Assembly (NCBI GenBank): GCA_949879765.1 | Contig: CATLBQ010000007.1 | Location: 1 to 64,000 of the forward strand | From: an uncultured Bacilli bacterium | GTDB lineage: Bacteria; Bacillota_I; Bacilli_A; ML615J-28; CAG-313 | Length of the DNA: 64,000 nt | Direction: 5' to 3' | Shown: positions 41,418 to 50,927 of the stretch, one piece after another | Layout: the number at the start of each line of letters is the position of its first letter | Numbering within the stretch: position 1 is the stretch's first letter | Program-made: the position numbers and the translations under genes | Notes under the pieces: generated by a model | The model's database searches: none | Seen by the model: the letters and a program-made list of their open reading frames with translations, nothing else | Told to the model about the DNA's origin: nothing

Positions 41418-41556
41418 TTTTATATCACCTTATATCATTTTATGTGAAAAAATCATTTCTAGTATTTGAATTTTAAAATTGCATTTATTTTTATTTGAAA
41501 AAAAATAAAAAGTATGGTATCATATATGAGAATAAAAAATTCCAGAGGAGAAAAAA

Positions 41557-42984
41557 ATGAGATACCGTATAGAACGAGACTCTTTAGGTGAAAGACAAGT
41601 ACCGGCGGAAGCATATTATGGTATTGAAACCTTAAGAGGAAAAGAAAATTTTGAAATCACAAAAAGAGGCATTTGTAGACAATTGATTAAAGCGCTTGCT
41701 ATCGTTAAAAAGTCTGCCGCAAAAGCCAATATAGATGCTGGAAACATTGATGAAAAAGTGGGCAAAGCAATTATGCTAGCTTGCGATGAAATCCTCAATG
41801 GTAGACTACATGGCCAATTTGTCACAGACCTTATCCAAGGTGGGGCAGGTACTAGTATCAATATGAACGCCAATGAAGTAATTGCCAATCGTGCGAATGA
41901 ATTGATGGGTGGAAAAAAAGGTGTTTACGACTTTGTTCATCCGAATGATCATGTTAATTTTGGCCAATCTACCAACGATGTCATTCAAACTGCAGGTAAA
42001 ATTGCGGTTGTCAAACAGCTGAAAAAATTACAAGTTGAATTGAAAAAACTATATAATTCTTATTTAGATAAGGCAAAAGAGTTTGAAAACATCATCAAAA
42101 TGGGTAGAACCCATTTACAAGAAGCACTGCCTATTCGCCTAGGACAAGAGTTTGAGGCCTATGCTAGTGCACTTTCTCGAGATATGAAACGAATTGATAC
42201 CACAATTGATGCTTTATTAGAAGTCAATATGGGAGCTACCGCGATTGGTACAGGATTAAATGCCAATGAAAAATACATTAAAAAAGTCATTCTACACTTA
42301 TCTAAATTTTCTGGTGAATCCGTTAAGCAAGCTAAAAATTTAATCGATGCCACTAGAAATCTAGACGTATTAGGACAAACTAGTTCTGTTCTGAAACTTC
42401 TTGCTACTAACTTATCTAAAACAGCGAGCGATTTACGTTTAATGGCAAGTACGGGTATGAATGGTTATAGCGAAATTCTATTGCCAAACGTACAACCTGG
42501 TTCATCCATTATGCCCGGTAAATACAATCCCGTTATTCCTGAAATGGTCAATCAAGTTTGTTTTTATGTGATGGGATTAGATGTAACCATTACCAAGGCT
42601 ATTGAAGCAGGTCAATTGGAACTCAATGTATTTGAGCCCATTATTTTAATGTCCTTATTTGAACAAATCACCACACTTCGTAGAGCAGCCAGAACATTTA
42701 ATAATTTAGCCATTACAGATATGAAAGCAAGCCATCATGTGGCTCATTTCCGAACTGAAAATAGCATTTTCTTTATCACTGCCTTATCCCCCCATATTGG
42801 ACACGATATGGCTTGTAACATCATCAATGAAGCTTTAAGTTCAGGAAAGACCATTAAAGAAATTGTGATGGAAAAAGCGCTGCTTTCTGAAGATGTAATT
42901 GATGCCATTTTGGATGTTAAAAATATGACTACTCCTGGTATTGTTGGAGAAGATTTATTAAAGAAAAAATCAGAGAAAGCCTAA
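41557..42984 (+). CDS. aspA: Aspartate ammonia-lyase
   Basis: MRYRIERDSLGERQVPAEAYYGIETLRG; GQSTNDVIQTA; GSSIMPGKYNPVIPEMVNQV. Confidence 0.93.
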   Translation: MRYRIERDSLGERQVPAEAYYGIETLRGKENFEITKRGICRQLIKALAIVKKSAAKANIDAGNIDEKVGKAIMLACDEILNGRLHGQFVTDLIQGGAGTSINMNANEVIANRANELMGGKKGVYDFVHPNDHVNFGQSTNDVIQTAGKIAVVKQLKKLQVELKKLYNSYLDKAKEFENIIKMGRTHLQEALPIRLGQEFEAYASALSRDMKRIDTTIDALLEVNMGATAIGTGLNANEKYIKKVILHLSKFSGESVKQAKNLIDATRNLDVLGQTSSVLKLLATNLSKTASDLRLMASTGMNGYSEILLPNVQPGSSIMPGKYNPVIPEMVNQVCFYVMGLDVTITKAIEAGQLELNVFEPIILMSLFEQITTLRRAARTFNNLAITDMKASHHVAHFRTENSIFFITALSPHIGHDMACNIINEALSSGKTIKEIVMEKALLSEDVIDAILDVKNMTTPGIVGEDLLKKKSEKA

Positions 42985-43016
42985 AAAATAAGCTATAATC
43001 ATAGCTTATTTTTTTC
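42985..43016. terminator. Bidirectional terminator between aspA and degV-like gene
   Basis: aaataagctat-aatc-atagcttattttttt. Confidence 0.75.
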
Positions 43017-43021
43017 ATTTT

Positions 43022-43855
43022 TTATACGCGCTCAATATAGGCTACTCCATACCCACCAGGACCGATATGACAACCAATGACTGGTGCAATGTGATCAACT
43101 TGAATGATGCGTTTTTGAAGATTTGTATCAGTGAACAATTGATATAAGGCATCATAATTGTCTTTATCTTTGCTATATAATCCATAGATCGGATACTGTT
43201 CATCGGGCAAATGGTGCATCATATAGTCGACAATATATTGCATGGCTTGTTTTTTTCCTCTTCTTTTAGAAAATACCACCACTTTTCCATCTGATATACC
43301 AATAATGGGTTTTAAGCCGATGATTGTACCTATAACAGATGAAGTTTTACTTAATCTTCCCCCTCTATGTAAATATTCTAGTGTGTCAATTCCCGCAATA
43401 ATTCGAATTCTTTTGCGAAGACGCATGAGTTTTTGGATAATTACATCTAGTGATTCATCTTGATAGCGCAAAGCCTCTGCGATTAAAAAACGAAGGCCAC
43501 TGACAGTCGTCAGTCCATCGATAATTTGAACATTTTGATGGTCTTCAAAAAGGGCCTGCATTGTGGCATAGGAACCTGATATTTCTTTTGATAAAGGAAA
43601 AATAAGAATGGTGTATCCTTCCTCTTCATATTTTTTGACTTGTTCTTCTAATTGATATAAGTTGGGGAGGGAGGTTTTGGGGAAAACAGGACTTGTCACT
43701 AACTTTTCATAAAAAGCTTCACTTGTGATGTCTACTCCATCCAAATATTCTTCCTCATCAAAACTGAACCGAAGTGGAAATACTTCTATCCCCATTGTTG
43801 TTGCTTCTTCTTTTGTAATACCAGAAGAAGAATCGACCATTATTTTTAATTTCAT
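43022..43855 (-). CDS. DegV family fatty-acid-binding protein
   Basis: MKLKIMVDSSSGITKEEA; FPKTSLPN; GSYATMQAL; LKPIIGISDGKVVVFSKRRGKKQAM. Confidence 0.9.
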   Translation of the reverse strand: MKLKIMVDSSSGITKEEATTMGIEVFPLRFSFDEEEYLDGVDITSEAFYEKLVTSPVFPKTSLPNLYQLEEQVKKYEEEGYTILIFPLSKEISGSYATMQALFEDHQNVQIIDGLTTVSGLRFLIAEALRYQDESLDVIIQKLMRLRKRIRIIAGIDTLEYLHRGGRLSKTSSVIGTIIGLKPIIGISDGKVVVFSKRRGKKQAMQYIVDYMMHHLPDEQYPIYGLYSKDKDNYDALYQLFTDTNLQKRIIQVDHIAPVIGCHIGPGGYGVAYIERV

Positions 43856-43883
43856 GATTATTCTCCTTGATTATGAATGATAA

Positions 43884-43906
43884 ATATGATACAATTTGTA
43901 TCATAT
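43884..43906. promoter_or_regulatory. Palindromic operator candidate in the DegV/TetR divergent intergenic region
   Basis: atATGATACAATTTGTATCATat is a perfect 23-bp inverted repeat; the half-site atatgatacaa recurs at 43925-43935. Confidence 0.55.
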
Positions 43907-43953
43907 GGTATTATATCATAGAATATATGATACAAACAAGTGGGGTTTTGTCT

Positions 43954-44463
43954 ATGGATAAAAGAAAAGAATTAAATCAAATTGTAAAAGAATCTATTGC
44001 ACAAAGTGTTTTTCTCCTAATGGAAGAAAAGCCATTTTCAGACATCACCATCACAGAGATTATCCAAAAAGCAGGTGTAGCAAGAGCTTCGTTTTATCGT
44101 AACTTTTCGTATAAAGAAGAGGCGATTCGCTATTATTTAGTCGAAAAGATGAAACAGTTTAAATTACAACATAAACAAAGTGGTATTAAATTATATCACT
44201 ATGAAGCCATTTTGAATACGATGCAATTTGTTATCAATTATAAACACGAATTAAAAAGTTTATTTACTGCTGGACTATCCCAAATATTACTAGAAGCAAT
44301 CAATACCTATTTATTTGATGTTTATCCCGTTGAAACGCACAAAGCAGCAGAAAAATATATTTTATATTCTTATGGTGGATCATTATTCAATATCATATAT
44401 CACTGGGTCTCTTCTGGACTACAAGAGTCCCCAGAAGAAATTGCCCATCTCATTTGTGCATAA
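43954..44463 (+). CDS. TetR family transcriptional regulator (track start 43867; likely start MDKRKELNQ)
   Basis: FSDITITEIIQKAGVARASFYRNFSYKEEAIRYYL helix-turn-helix. Confidence 0.85.
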   Translation: MDKRKELNQIVKESIAQSVFLLMEEKPFSDITITEIIQKAGVARASFYRNFSYKEEAIRYYLVEKMKQFKLQHKQSGIKLYHYEAILNTMQFVINYKHELKSLFTAGLSQILLEAINTYLFDVYPVETHKAAEKYILYSYGGSLFNIIYHWVSSGLQESPEEIAHLICA

Positions 44464-44509
44464 TGCTAAAAACAAGCAGTATGGTCAATTTCTTATTCCT
44501 TATATAATA

Positions 44510-44550
44510 AACAAAAAGTTACAGCCTAATTAGGCTGTAACTTTTTGTTT
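44510..44550 (+). terminator. Intrinsic terminator of tetR-like gene
   Basis: caaaaagttacagcctaattaggctgtaactttttg, near-perfect hairpin. Confidence 0.8.
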
Positions 44551-44671
44551 AGACTGTTTTTTTATTTCATATCCAAGATATGAAGCGTTTGGTCCCCTTT
44601 TATAAACTGGTGTTTTTTTTGCTAAAATATAATTACAATGTTTATTCTTTGCCTATATTTTTTTCTCGTTT

Positions 44672-46399
44672 CTAAAAAACTGCATAAGCAAGTGCTAATA
44701 AATCGCCTTCTTCACTCACTCTATCAGAAAACATAGTTATTCGTATAACATATGTCGTAGTCTCTTCCACAAGATATGAAAATAATTCTACATTAGAATC
44801 AGAGCATTGTGAAGAAAGAATAATTTGACCATCAGGTAAAAATAACCTTAAGTCATAATCCCCCGTAACTGTTCCATTCTTTTTTCCATTCGCTTTTGCT
44901 AACCAAGCAAGTGACGCCCGAAGTGTTTGACCTTTTTCCAAATCAATACGATGTTCTATTACAAGTGCATCACCACTATTTACTGGATTTACCGTAGAGC
45001 ATGCCATATAAGCATTATACACATTTTTAATTGCATTCCCCAAATGCAATTTACCTGCCCCATAACCTGATGCTAGAGGCTGAAATGTTTGCGGTGCGCC
45101 AAAATTCCCCAATTGTTGCGCATTCGCACACAATATAGCAGTTACTAATTGAGGGTAACATTTCAAATATGGGCGTTTTTCCATAAGAAGCGCAATAGAA
45201 CCACTCGTAATCGCACAAGAAAAACTTGTACCATAATAGTTTTTATTAAAACCATCTACATAAACAGTTGTTCCTCTTGCTAGTAATGTTGGCTTCTCTG
45301 GTGCTCCATTTTTATATAAATAATTGGAAAAATAAGCATAATTTGTACCTTCTTCGTTGTGTGCACCAACACTAATTACATTGTATCCTAAAGCAAGTGT
45401 ATTGATATTGCCACCTTCATTTCCCGCCGCTACCACAATGGTAACTCGGTAGGTATATACAATATAATCTAAGTATGCCGATTTTGCATCATAATATCCA
45501 TCTGATACAGCATCGCCACAGGATAAATTAATGATATCTGCACCTTTACTTAGTAACCAGTCTATTTCATTACTAGGACTACCATATAAATATGAAGTTA
45601 AAATGGTAGCATTTGGTGCCATTCCTCCATGACCTGCTATAATAGCTGCCACTGCGGTCGTGTGTTCAACAACGGTATTCGCATGCAAAAATTGTTTGTG
45701 TGTAACAACATTGGTTCCTACTAAAGAAGCATGATCTTTATCCGCTATACCTAGTTCTAGTACCCCCACTTTTACACCATCACCAGTTAGCTCTCTACTT
45801 TCAAATAATTGCCCTGCCCCCATACCATAAAAAGCATTACACACTTTTTGCTCTATACTCATTTCATTAGTGCGTCTTACATATACGGTTTTAACAAAAG
45901 CTGTATTCGATAATTTAGATAATAGTTTTTGTTTGCATTGTTCAAATGTTTCTATCTCAAAGATATATTCAATATACGGCATATAATGCGATATATATTT
46001 ATCCATATATCCTTCTATTTCTAACAATTCATCTAATACCTTATTTTCTTCTAAATGGTATTGTCTAATAGCTTCTCTTGCATATCCACGAATCTCATTG
46101 ACCTCTCTATTCGTCATATCTTCTGTGACTTCAATGGGATTGATGGATGCCTCAATATTTTGCAATACGTTTTTGTTATGTTGGTTGTAATCTAATTCAA
46201 TTTCTAAAATGATGGCATCATTTGTGGATTCTTCTTCAGTAGTGTTATTATCACTAGTTAAACTTTCTGATGTTTTTGCTTCTGTTTTATACTTTAGGTC
46301 ATCTCGATATATAATCTTTTGATTATCTATACCATAAGTAATTAAAAAAGATCCCAAAATAATGACAATAGCTACCCCCATTACTGCTATTTTTTTCAT
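44672..46399 (-). CDS. S8 (subtilisin)-like serine peptidase, N-terminal signal/anchor
   Basis: VKVGVLELGIADKDH (Asp position is Glu), EHTTAVAAIIAGHGG (His), VTIVVAAGNEGGN (oxyanion Asn), YYGTSFSCAITSGSIALLM (Ser). Confidence 0.85.
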   Translation of the reverse strand: MKKIAVMGVAIVIILGSFLITYGIDNQKIIYRDDLKYKTEAKTSESLTSDNNTTEEESTNDAIILEIELDYNQHNKNVLQNIEASINPIEVTEDMTNREVNEIRGYAREAIRQYHLEENKVLDELLEIEGYMDKYISHYMPYIEYIFEIETFEQCKQKLLSKLSNTAFVKTVYVRRTNEMSIEQKVCNAFYGMGAGQLFESRELTGDGVKVGVLELGIADKDHASLVGTNVVTHKQFLHANTVVEHTTAVAAIIAGHGGMAPNATILTSYLYGSPSNEIDWLLSKGADIINLSCGDAVSDGYYDAKSAYLDYIVYTYRVTIVVAAGNEGGNINTLALGYNVISVGAHNEEGTNYAYFSNYLYKNGAPEKPTLLARGTTVYVDGFNKNYYGTSFSCAITSGSIALLMEKRPYLKCYPQLVTAILCANAQQLGNFGAPQTFQPLASGYGAGKLHLGNAIKNVYNAYMACSTVNPVNSGDALVIEHRIDLEKGQTLRASLAWLAKANGKKNGTVTGDYDLRLFLPDGQIILSSQCSDSNVELFSYLVEETTTYVIRITMFSDRVSEEGDLLALAYAVF

Positions 46400-46545
46400 T
46401 TTATTGCTGCTTTTCCTCCCTTATTATTACCCTTGTGTTTGATATTTTCGCAAACACCATCTATATATACTACAAACTAGTCAAAATCGCCCCAAATTCT
46501 TTATAATTTGTCAAACTTTTTTTCTTATTTCCAAATTGCAACAAA

Positions 46546-46569
46546 AAAAGGGATACAATTATCCCTTTT
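46546..46569 (-). terminator. Intrinsic terminator overlapping the 3' end of the anti-sigma-like gene
   Basis: aaaagggata-caat-tatccctttt. Confidence 0.7.
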
Positions 46570-47158
46570 AATCCATTATAGTATATTCTTTAGATAGTCC
46601 GTCTACATTAATTATAAACTGCAATGCTTCTCCTTTTTCTATAGATACTCTTGACAAGTGGCCACAAGATGTCTCGGATATACTGACTGCTTGAGCATTT
46701 ATTAAAATGGTAATAGGCTCATTTCTTGTATGTTCAAAATGAACAATATAAAAATAATCAGAAATTTGCTCTTTTACATCTACACCTTTATATATATACA
46801 TTGATACATTATCATTGATACGTATGTTACATTGGTACTGTCTATTTACATTTTGATTGATAGAAATCATATAATCATAATATTCATCTGTTAAATATAT
46901 ATCACCCATTTCTTTATTTGTGAGATGTAACTGCCTATATACTAAACCAATTACACCAAATAAAAGAACGATAGACATAATCGCTGATAATCTAAAAGAC
47001 AATTTATATTGTTTTAGTGCTTTGTTATTTTTTGCACATTGCTCTTTCAAGTCTATATTGAAATACTCTGTTTTCTCCATTACATCAGAAGCCTTTAACT
47101 TAGGCTGGTATGTTTTTTCAAAATCTTCTTTAAGCATCATTTTAATTGTTTTTTTCAT
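46568..47158 (-). CDS. Single-pass membrane protein, putative anti-sigma factor
   Basis: One TM (AIMSIVLLFGVIGLVY), N-terminal cytoplasmic region; overlaps the stop of the sigma gene. Confidence 0.55.
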   Translation of the reverse strand: MKKTIKMMLKEDFEKTYQPKLKASDVMEKTEYFNIDLKEQCAKNNKALKQYKLSFRLSAIMSIVLLFGVIGLVYRQLHLTNKEMGDIYLTDEYYDYMISINQNVNRQYQCNIRINDNVSMYIYKGVDVKEQISDYFYIVHFEHTRNEPITILINAQAVSISETSCGHLSRVSIEKGEALQFIINVDGLSKEYTIMD

Positions 47159-47685
47159 TTCTCTGTTCCCCCCTTAATGAATCTTTTTACTTTTCCATGA
47201 GAATTATAGTAAATGTGTTTTACTTTACTAATTGTCATATTGCTTTCTTCCGCAATATCTGAAAATTTCATTCTTAACCCATCTTTCATATATAAAATAC
47301 GATATGCTTCTTCCCCAATATATCGTTCTACCTCTGATAACATAATGAGATTATCTTGATTAGTTATGCAATGTGCACTTTCTACATGTTGATTATTTAT
47401 AGATAGAACATGACTTCTTGATTCTTTTACCTTTATTATGTCTTTTAAATGGTTATTAGCAATGGTAAACATCCAGGTTTCAAAACTTGCCTTTTTTTCA
47501 TCATATGTATGAATGTGATCTAATACTTTAATAAATATTTCTTGCACAGCGTCTTCTGCATCTTCTACGTTGTGTGTATATTTTAAAGCATAGTAGAATA
47601 ATATTTTGTTATACTTTTCAAATAATTGTTCAAAAGCAACTTCATCTTTTTCAATGATTCCTTTTATAATTTTTTTATCCATCAT
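47155..47685 (-). CDS. ECF-type RNA polymerase sigma factor
   Basis: FEQLFEKYNKILFYYALKYTHNVEDAEDAVQEIFIKVLDH (sigma70 region 2) and a region 4-like C-terminus. Confidence 0.85.
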   Translation of the reverse strand: MMDKKIIKGIIEKDEVAFEQLFEKYNKILFYYALKYTHNVEDAEDAVQEIFIKVLDHIHTYDEKKASFETWMFTIANNHLKDIIKVKESRSHVLSINNQHVESAHCITNQDNLIMLSEVERYIGEEAYRILYMKDGLRMKFSDIAEESNMTISKVKHIYYNSHGKVKRFIKGGTEK

Positions 47686-47789
47686 ACCTATTACATTTCC
47701 CTGCCCTATCCTATAGCCAATATTTTCTCCATTTTTCCATAATTTTAATTGATTATATATTTTTGATGCGTAACTTTAGATGTAAAAAC

Positions 47790-47811
47790 ATGCCCGGAAT
47801 GAACCAGGCAT
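47790..47811 (-). terminator. Intrinsic terminator of tRNA-Gly
   Basis: Minus strand ATGCCTGG-TTCATT-CCGGGCAT followed by GTTTTT. Confidence 0.7.
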
Positions 47812-47822
47812 AATATCTCTTT

Positions 47823-47897
47823 TGGAGCAGGTAACCGGAATCGAACCGGCATCTTCGCCATGGCAAGGCGGTATAATAGCCGTTATACTATACCTGC
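47823..47897 (-). tRNA. tRNA-Gly (anticodon GCC)
   Basis: GCAGGTATAGTATAACGGCTATTATACCGCCTTGCCATGGCGAAGATGCCGGTTCGATTCCGGTTACCTGCTCCA: acceptor GCAGGTA/TACCTGC, loop TTGCCAT, TTCGATT arm, encoded CCA. Confidence 0.95.
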
Positions 47898-47954
47898 AAT
47901 TAATTGCACTAATATTATAGCAAAACTTGCCTATTAATGCAACTCATTTGATTA

Positions 47955-48704
47955 TTATTCTTCGTCTGATTCAACTAGATCTAAACCAACAACATTGTGA
48001 TATACATCTTGAACATCATCATCTTCTTCAAGTAAATCAAGAAGACGTTGTAATTGTTCTTTTTCCTTATCTGTTGCAAGTTCTACTGGATTAAGTGGAA
48101 GCCAAGCGACAGTATCTTCTAAAAATTCTTTTCCTTCTGGAAGTACTTCTCTTAAAGCTTCTCTAATTTTACCATATTCTGTACTAGGTGCAGTAATTGT
48201 GACTACATCTTCGTCAGAAGAAATATCTTCTACATCACAATCTGCTAAAAGTAATGTTTCAAGTACTTCTTCTTCACCCATAAAATCAATGGAGAAAATG
48301 GCTGTATTTTTAAACATATGTGTTACACTACCACTTCCCGCAATCTTACCACCACAACGTTGCAATGCCACTTTTACTGCTGTTTGGGTACGATTGTGAT
48401 TATCTGTTAAACATTCAATGACAAACATTGAATTTCCAGGTCCAAAGCCTTCTAATGTCATTGGATCATAAGATTCTTGATTGGCTCCTTTGGCCTTATC
48501 AATTGCTCTTTTGATAACATCCGCAGTGACTTGTTCTCTTTTTGCTTTTTCGATTTCCTTCTTTAAGTTTTGGTTTAAATCTGGATCAGGCACACCGGAT
48601 TTCGCAGCCATATATATGATACGGCTCCATTTGTTATTTAATTTTGATTTTGCTGCGGCCGTTTTAGCCATTGATGCAGCACGAACTTCATGTGCTCTAC
48701 CCAT
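47955..48704 (-). CDS. YebC/PmpR family DNA-binding/translation regulator
   Basis: MGRAHEVRAASMAKTAAAKSKLNNKWSRIIYMAAKSGVPDPDLN; GFGPGNSMFVIECLTDNHNRT. Confidence 0.93.
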   Translation of the reverse strand: MGRAHEVRAASMAKTAAAKSKLNNKWSRIIYMAAKSGVPDPDLNQNLKKEIEKAKREQVTADVIKRAIDKAKGANQESYDPMTLEGFGPGNSMFVIECLTDNHNRTQTAVKVALQRCGGKIAGSGSVTHMFKNTAIFSIDFMGEEEVLETLLLADCDVEDISSDEDVVTITAPSTEYGKIREALREVLPEGKEFLEDTVAWLPLNPVELATDKEKEQLQRLLDLLEEDDDVQDVYHNVVGLDLVESDEE

Positions 48705-48815
48705 AAATAATCTCCTTTACTGATTGATTCGACTTATTATACCACTATTGGTAAAAATTTGAAAGTAATTTGAAAATTTTTATATCCTATGGTATCACCT
48801 AGATCAATAGATTTC

Positions 48816-49997
48816 TTATTGAAAGGTGACCACAAGTCCATTATTTTCAATATACGTTTCTATGGTTTTGATGCGTGATCGATTTTCTTCTGATAGCTCA
48901 GTTAATTTTAAAATATTGTGTTTGGAACAACGCACCTCAATATTTTTTCGGTTCAATTGATGATCTACAATGGCACGAAGTCCTTTATAAAGCGCCTTAT
49001 ACATAGCAGTCAATAACTCCTGTGGTGTATTGGCATAAGAACCGCCACTATTACTATAATCACTATTCTCAATACTATATTTCCATGCAAAAGTATCACT
49101 ATCTTTGATGGCTATAGGTTGAATGGATAATACGACTGTTGCATTTGTTCCCATAGAAAGATCTACTTTTGTATCTACTAGTTTCGATAACACCCGTTTT
49201 AACTTACGATATTCACCAATAGATATCTCATTGACATATTCAACTAAATTGTTATTGGGATTGGCTACATCTAATACCATGTAGTTTTTCTTCACTTGAT
49301 TATTAGGATCAACACCTAGTTTTTGATAAATATCTTTTGATACTTCTATTTTTTTGCCTTTCATCAATTCATCTAAAGCCTTGATAAAAGCATGAAGATA
49401 GTCTTCATAACGATTGTCTTTAAAGTAGGTATTGAGTGCATAATACAAAATAATTTCTATGATATATCCTGAAATATGAATATGTTGCTCTTCCTTATAA
49501 TACTGAATGATTTTTACAGCATTTCTAAAATAAGTATAGTCTCGATTGGCTAATTCTGTAAATTGAATTTGTAGTTCGTCTGTCGTTGCAAGATAAGCTT
49601 CTTGCGTATAACGAATCAAAAGGTGAATGATATAATTTCTCCATCGAATGGTGATACTATTTCTAGAAACATTTCTTGTAATATCACTTAATTTTTGCAC
49701 TTCCTTTGCGTAAATAAAGGCATTGACAATTTCATTGCATATGGCTTCATTTTCTAATGCAAATGGAGTCTCACCGGTTGGTTTTACAATTACCATGATG
49801 TCTAATTCCTCAGCATCATTAAGTAAGGTTCCTTTCGCCCATGATCCTGCTTTTTTAATCTCTTGAATATGGGTATGTGTTGTCACATTTTTTTCAATGA
49901 TTGTACGAATTTGTAATAATTTTTCATTGAGAGCATCTCTTTCATCTGCTAAGATTTCTACATCGGTGACTAATCTTCTAAATTCTTTTTCGGTCAT
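48816..49997 (-). CDS. Nucleotidyltransferase-like (OAS/CD-NTase fold-like) protein with additional C-terminal domain
   Basis: IKKAGSWAKGTLLNDAEELDIMVIV resembles GSxxxGT...DxDxxV; C-terminal SGGSYANTPQELLTAMYKALYKGLRAIVDHQLNRKNIEVRCSKHNILKLTEL. Confidence 0.55.
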   Translation of the reverse strand: MTEKEFRRLVTDVEILADERDALNEKLLQIRTIIEKNVTTHTHIQEIKKAGSWAKGTLLNDAEELDIMVIVKPTGETPFALENEAICNEIVNAFIYAKEVQKLSDITRNVSRNSITIRWRNYIIHLLIRYTQEAYLATTDELQIQFTELANRDYTYFRNAVKIIQYYKEEQHIHISGYIIEIILYYALNTYFKDNRYEDYLHAFIKALDELMKGKKIEVSKDIYQKLGVDPNNQVKKNYMVLDVANPNNNLVEYVNEISIGEYRKLKRVLSKLVDTKVDLSMGTNATVVLSIQPIAIKDSDTFAWKYSIENSDYSNSGGSYANTPQELLTAMYKALYKGLRAIVDHQLNRKNIEVRCSKHNILKLTELSEENRSRIKTIETYIENNGLVVTFQ

Positions 49998-50806
49998 AAA
50001 TCCTCCTGATTGATGGGATATTGATATTCTTTGCGCTCTATATAATAAACTAGATGATCAAAACCACAAGATTGAATCAAACGCATATAATGGGGAAATG
50101 AAGATTCATATCGCTCTACGCTATGCGCATCACTCGATAAAGTCAAACGCTTTCCACCTACTTGTTGATAGAGGCGTAATAAGTAAAGCGTATGTTGATC
50201 ATCATCAATGGCTTCTTGAACCTTTGTATTGATTTCTAGTGCTTTACCATAGGCAATCAAGTTTTGATACACTTGTTTGATTTGGTCTTCATAGGTAGAT
50301 ATGTTTAATGTTTTATCCATCAAGTACGCTGTTTTAAAAGCATAATCAATATGTGATAATACATTATAATTGGTGAAATGAGAAGTTGCCTCAATCATTT
50401 CATCAAAATAAGCCGTTAACAAGGTATGAATACCATATTGTTTGAAATACTTTGGCCAGTAAAAGTCAGCATCATCATTTTCATGGATGCTTAGATTGAC
50501 TACATCATACGATTCACTATTGATTTGGGCATGGATTTGATCTATATGACCTTTTCGATACCCTACTTCAATACCCAATAAAAAAGAAATCTGGGGATAT
50601 TGCAATCGCAATTGTTGTTGTTCTTGTTTTAAACGAGCAAAATCTACGGTCCAGTCCACTTGTCCTTCCACCATATCTAAATCGAAATGTTCTGTTGTTA
50701 CCACATAGGAACACCCTAGTTCAATGGCTTTTTGAACATAGGATTCTAACTGTTCAGTTGAATCCACCGAGTACATTGAATGAACGTGTTGATCATGTAA
50801 TTTCAT
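49994..50806 (-). CDS. PHP-domain histidinol-phosphatase-like protein
   Basis: HDQHVHSMYSVDS; VVTTEHFD; GIEVGY; SIHENDD; LSSDAHSVER. Confidence 0.85.
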   Translation of the reverse strand: MKLHDQHVHSMYSVDSTEQLESYVQKAIELGCSYVVTTEHFDLDMVEGQVDWTVDFARLKQEQQQLRLQYPQISFLLGIEVGYRKGHIDQIHAQINSESYDVVNLSIHENDDADFYWPKYFKQYGIHTLLTAYFDEMIEATSHFTNYNVLSHIDYAFKTAYLMDKTLNISTYEDQIKQVYQNLIAYGKALEINTKVQEAIDDDQHTLYLLRLYQQVGGKRLTLSSDAHSVERYESSFPHYMRLIQSCGFDHLVYYIERKEYQYPINQEDL

Positions 50807-50927
50807 ATCTATCGCCTCGAATCAGTTCATTATACCATATTTTGTAAATAAAGTAAAGTTACAAGTGATGAAGCATTTTATCAATTTTTCTGATTTTGAT
50901 TTATTTAACCGAAATAATCTTGATTTA

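Noticed and set aside
48816-49997. Calling a CBASS defence operon around the CD-NTase-like gene
   Set aside because: Neighbours are YebC and a PHP phosphatase; no effector, Cap2/Cap3 or HORMA/TRIP13 genes, and catalytic residues look degenerate.
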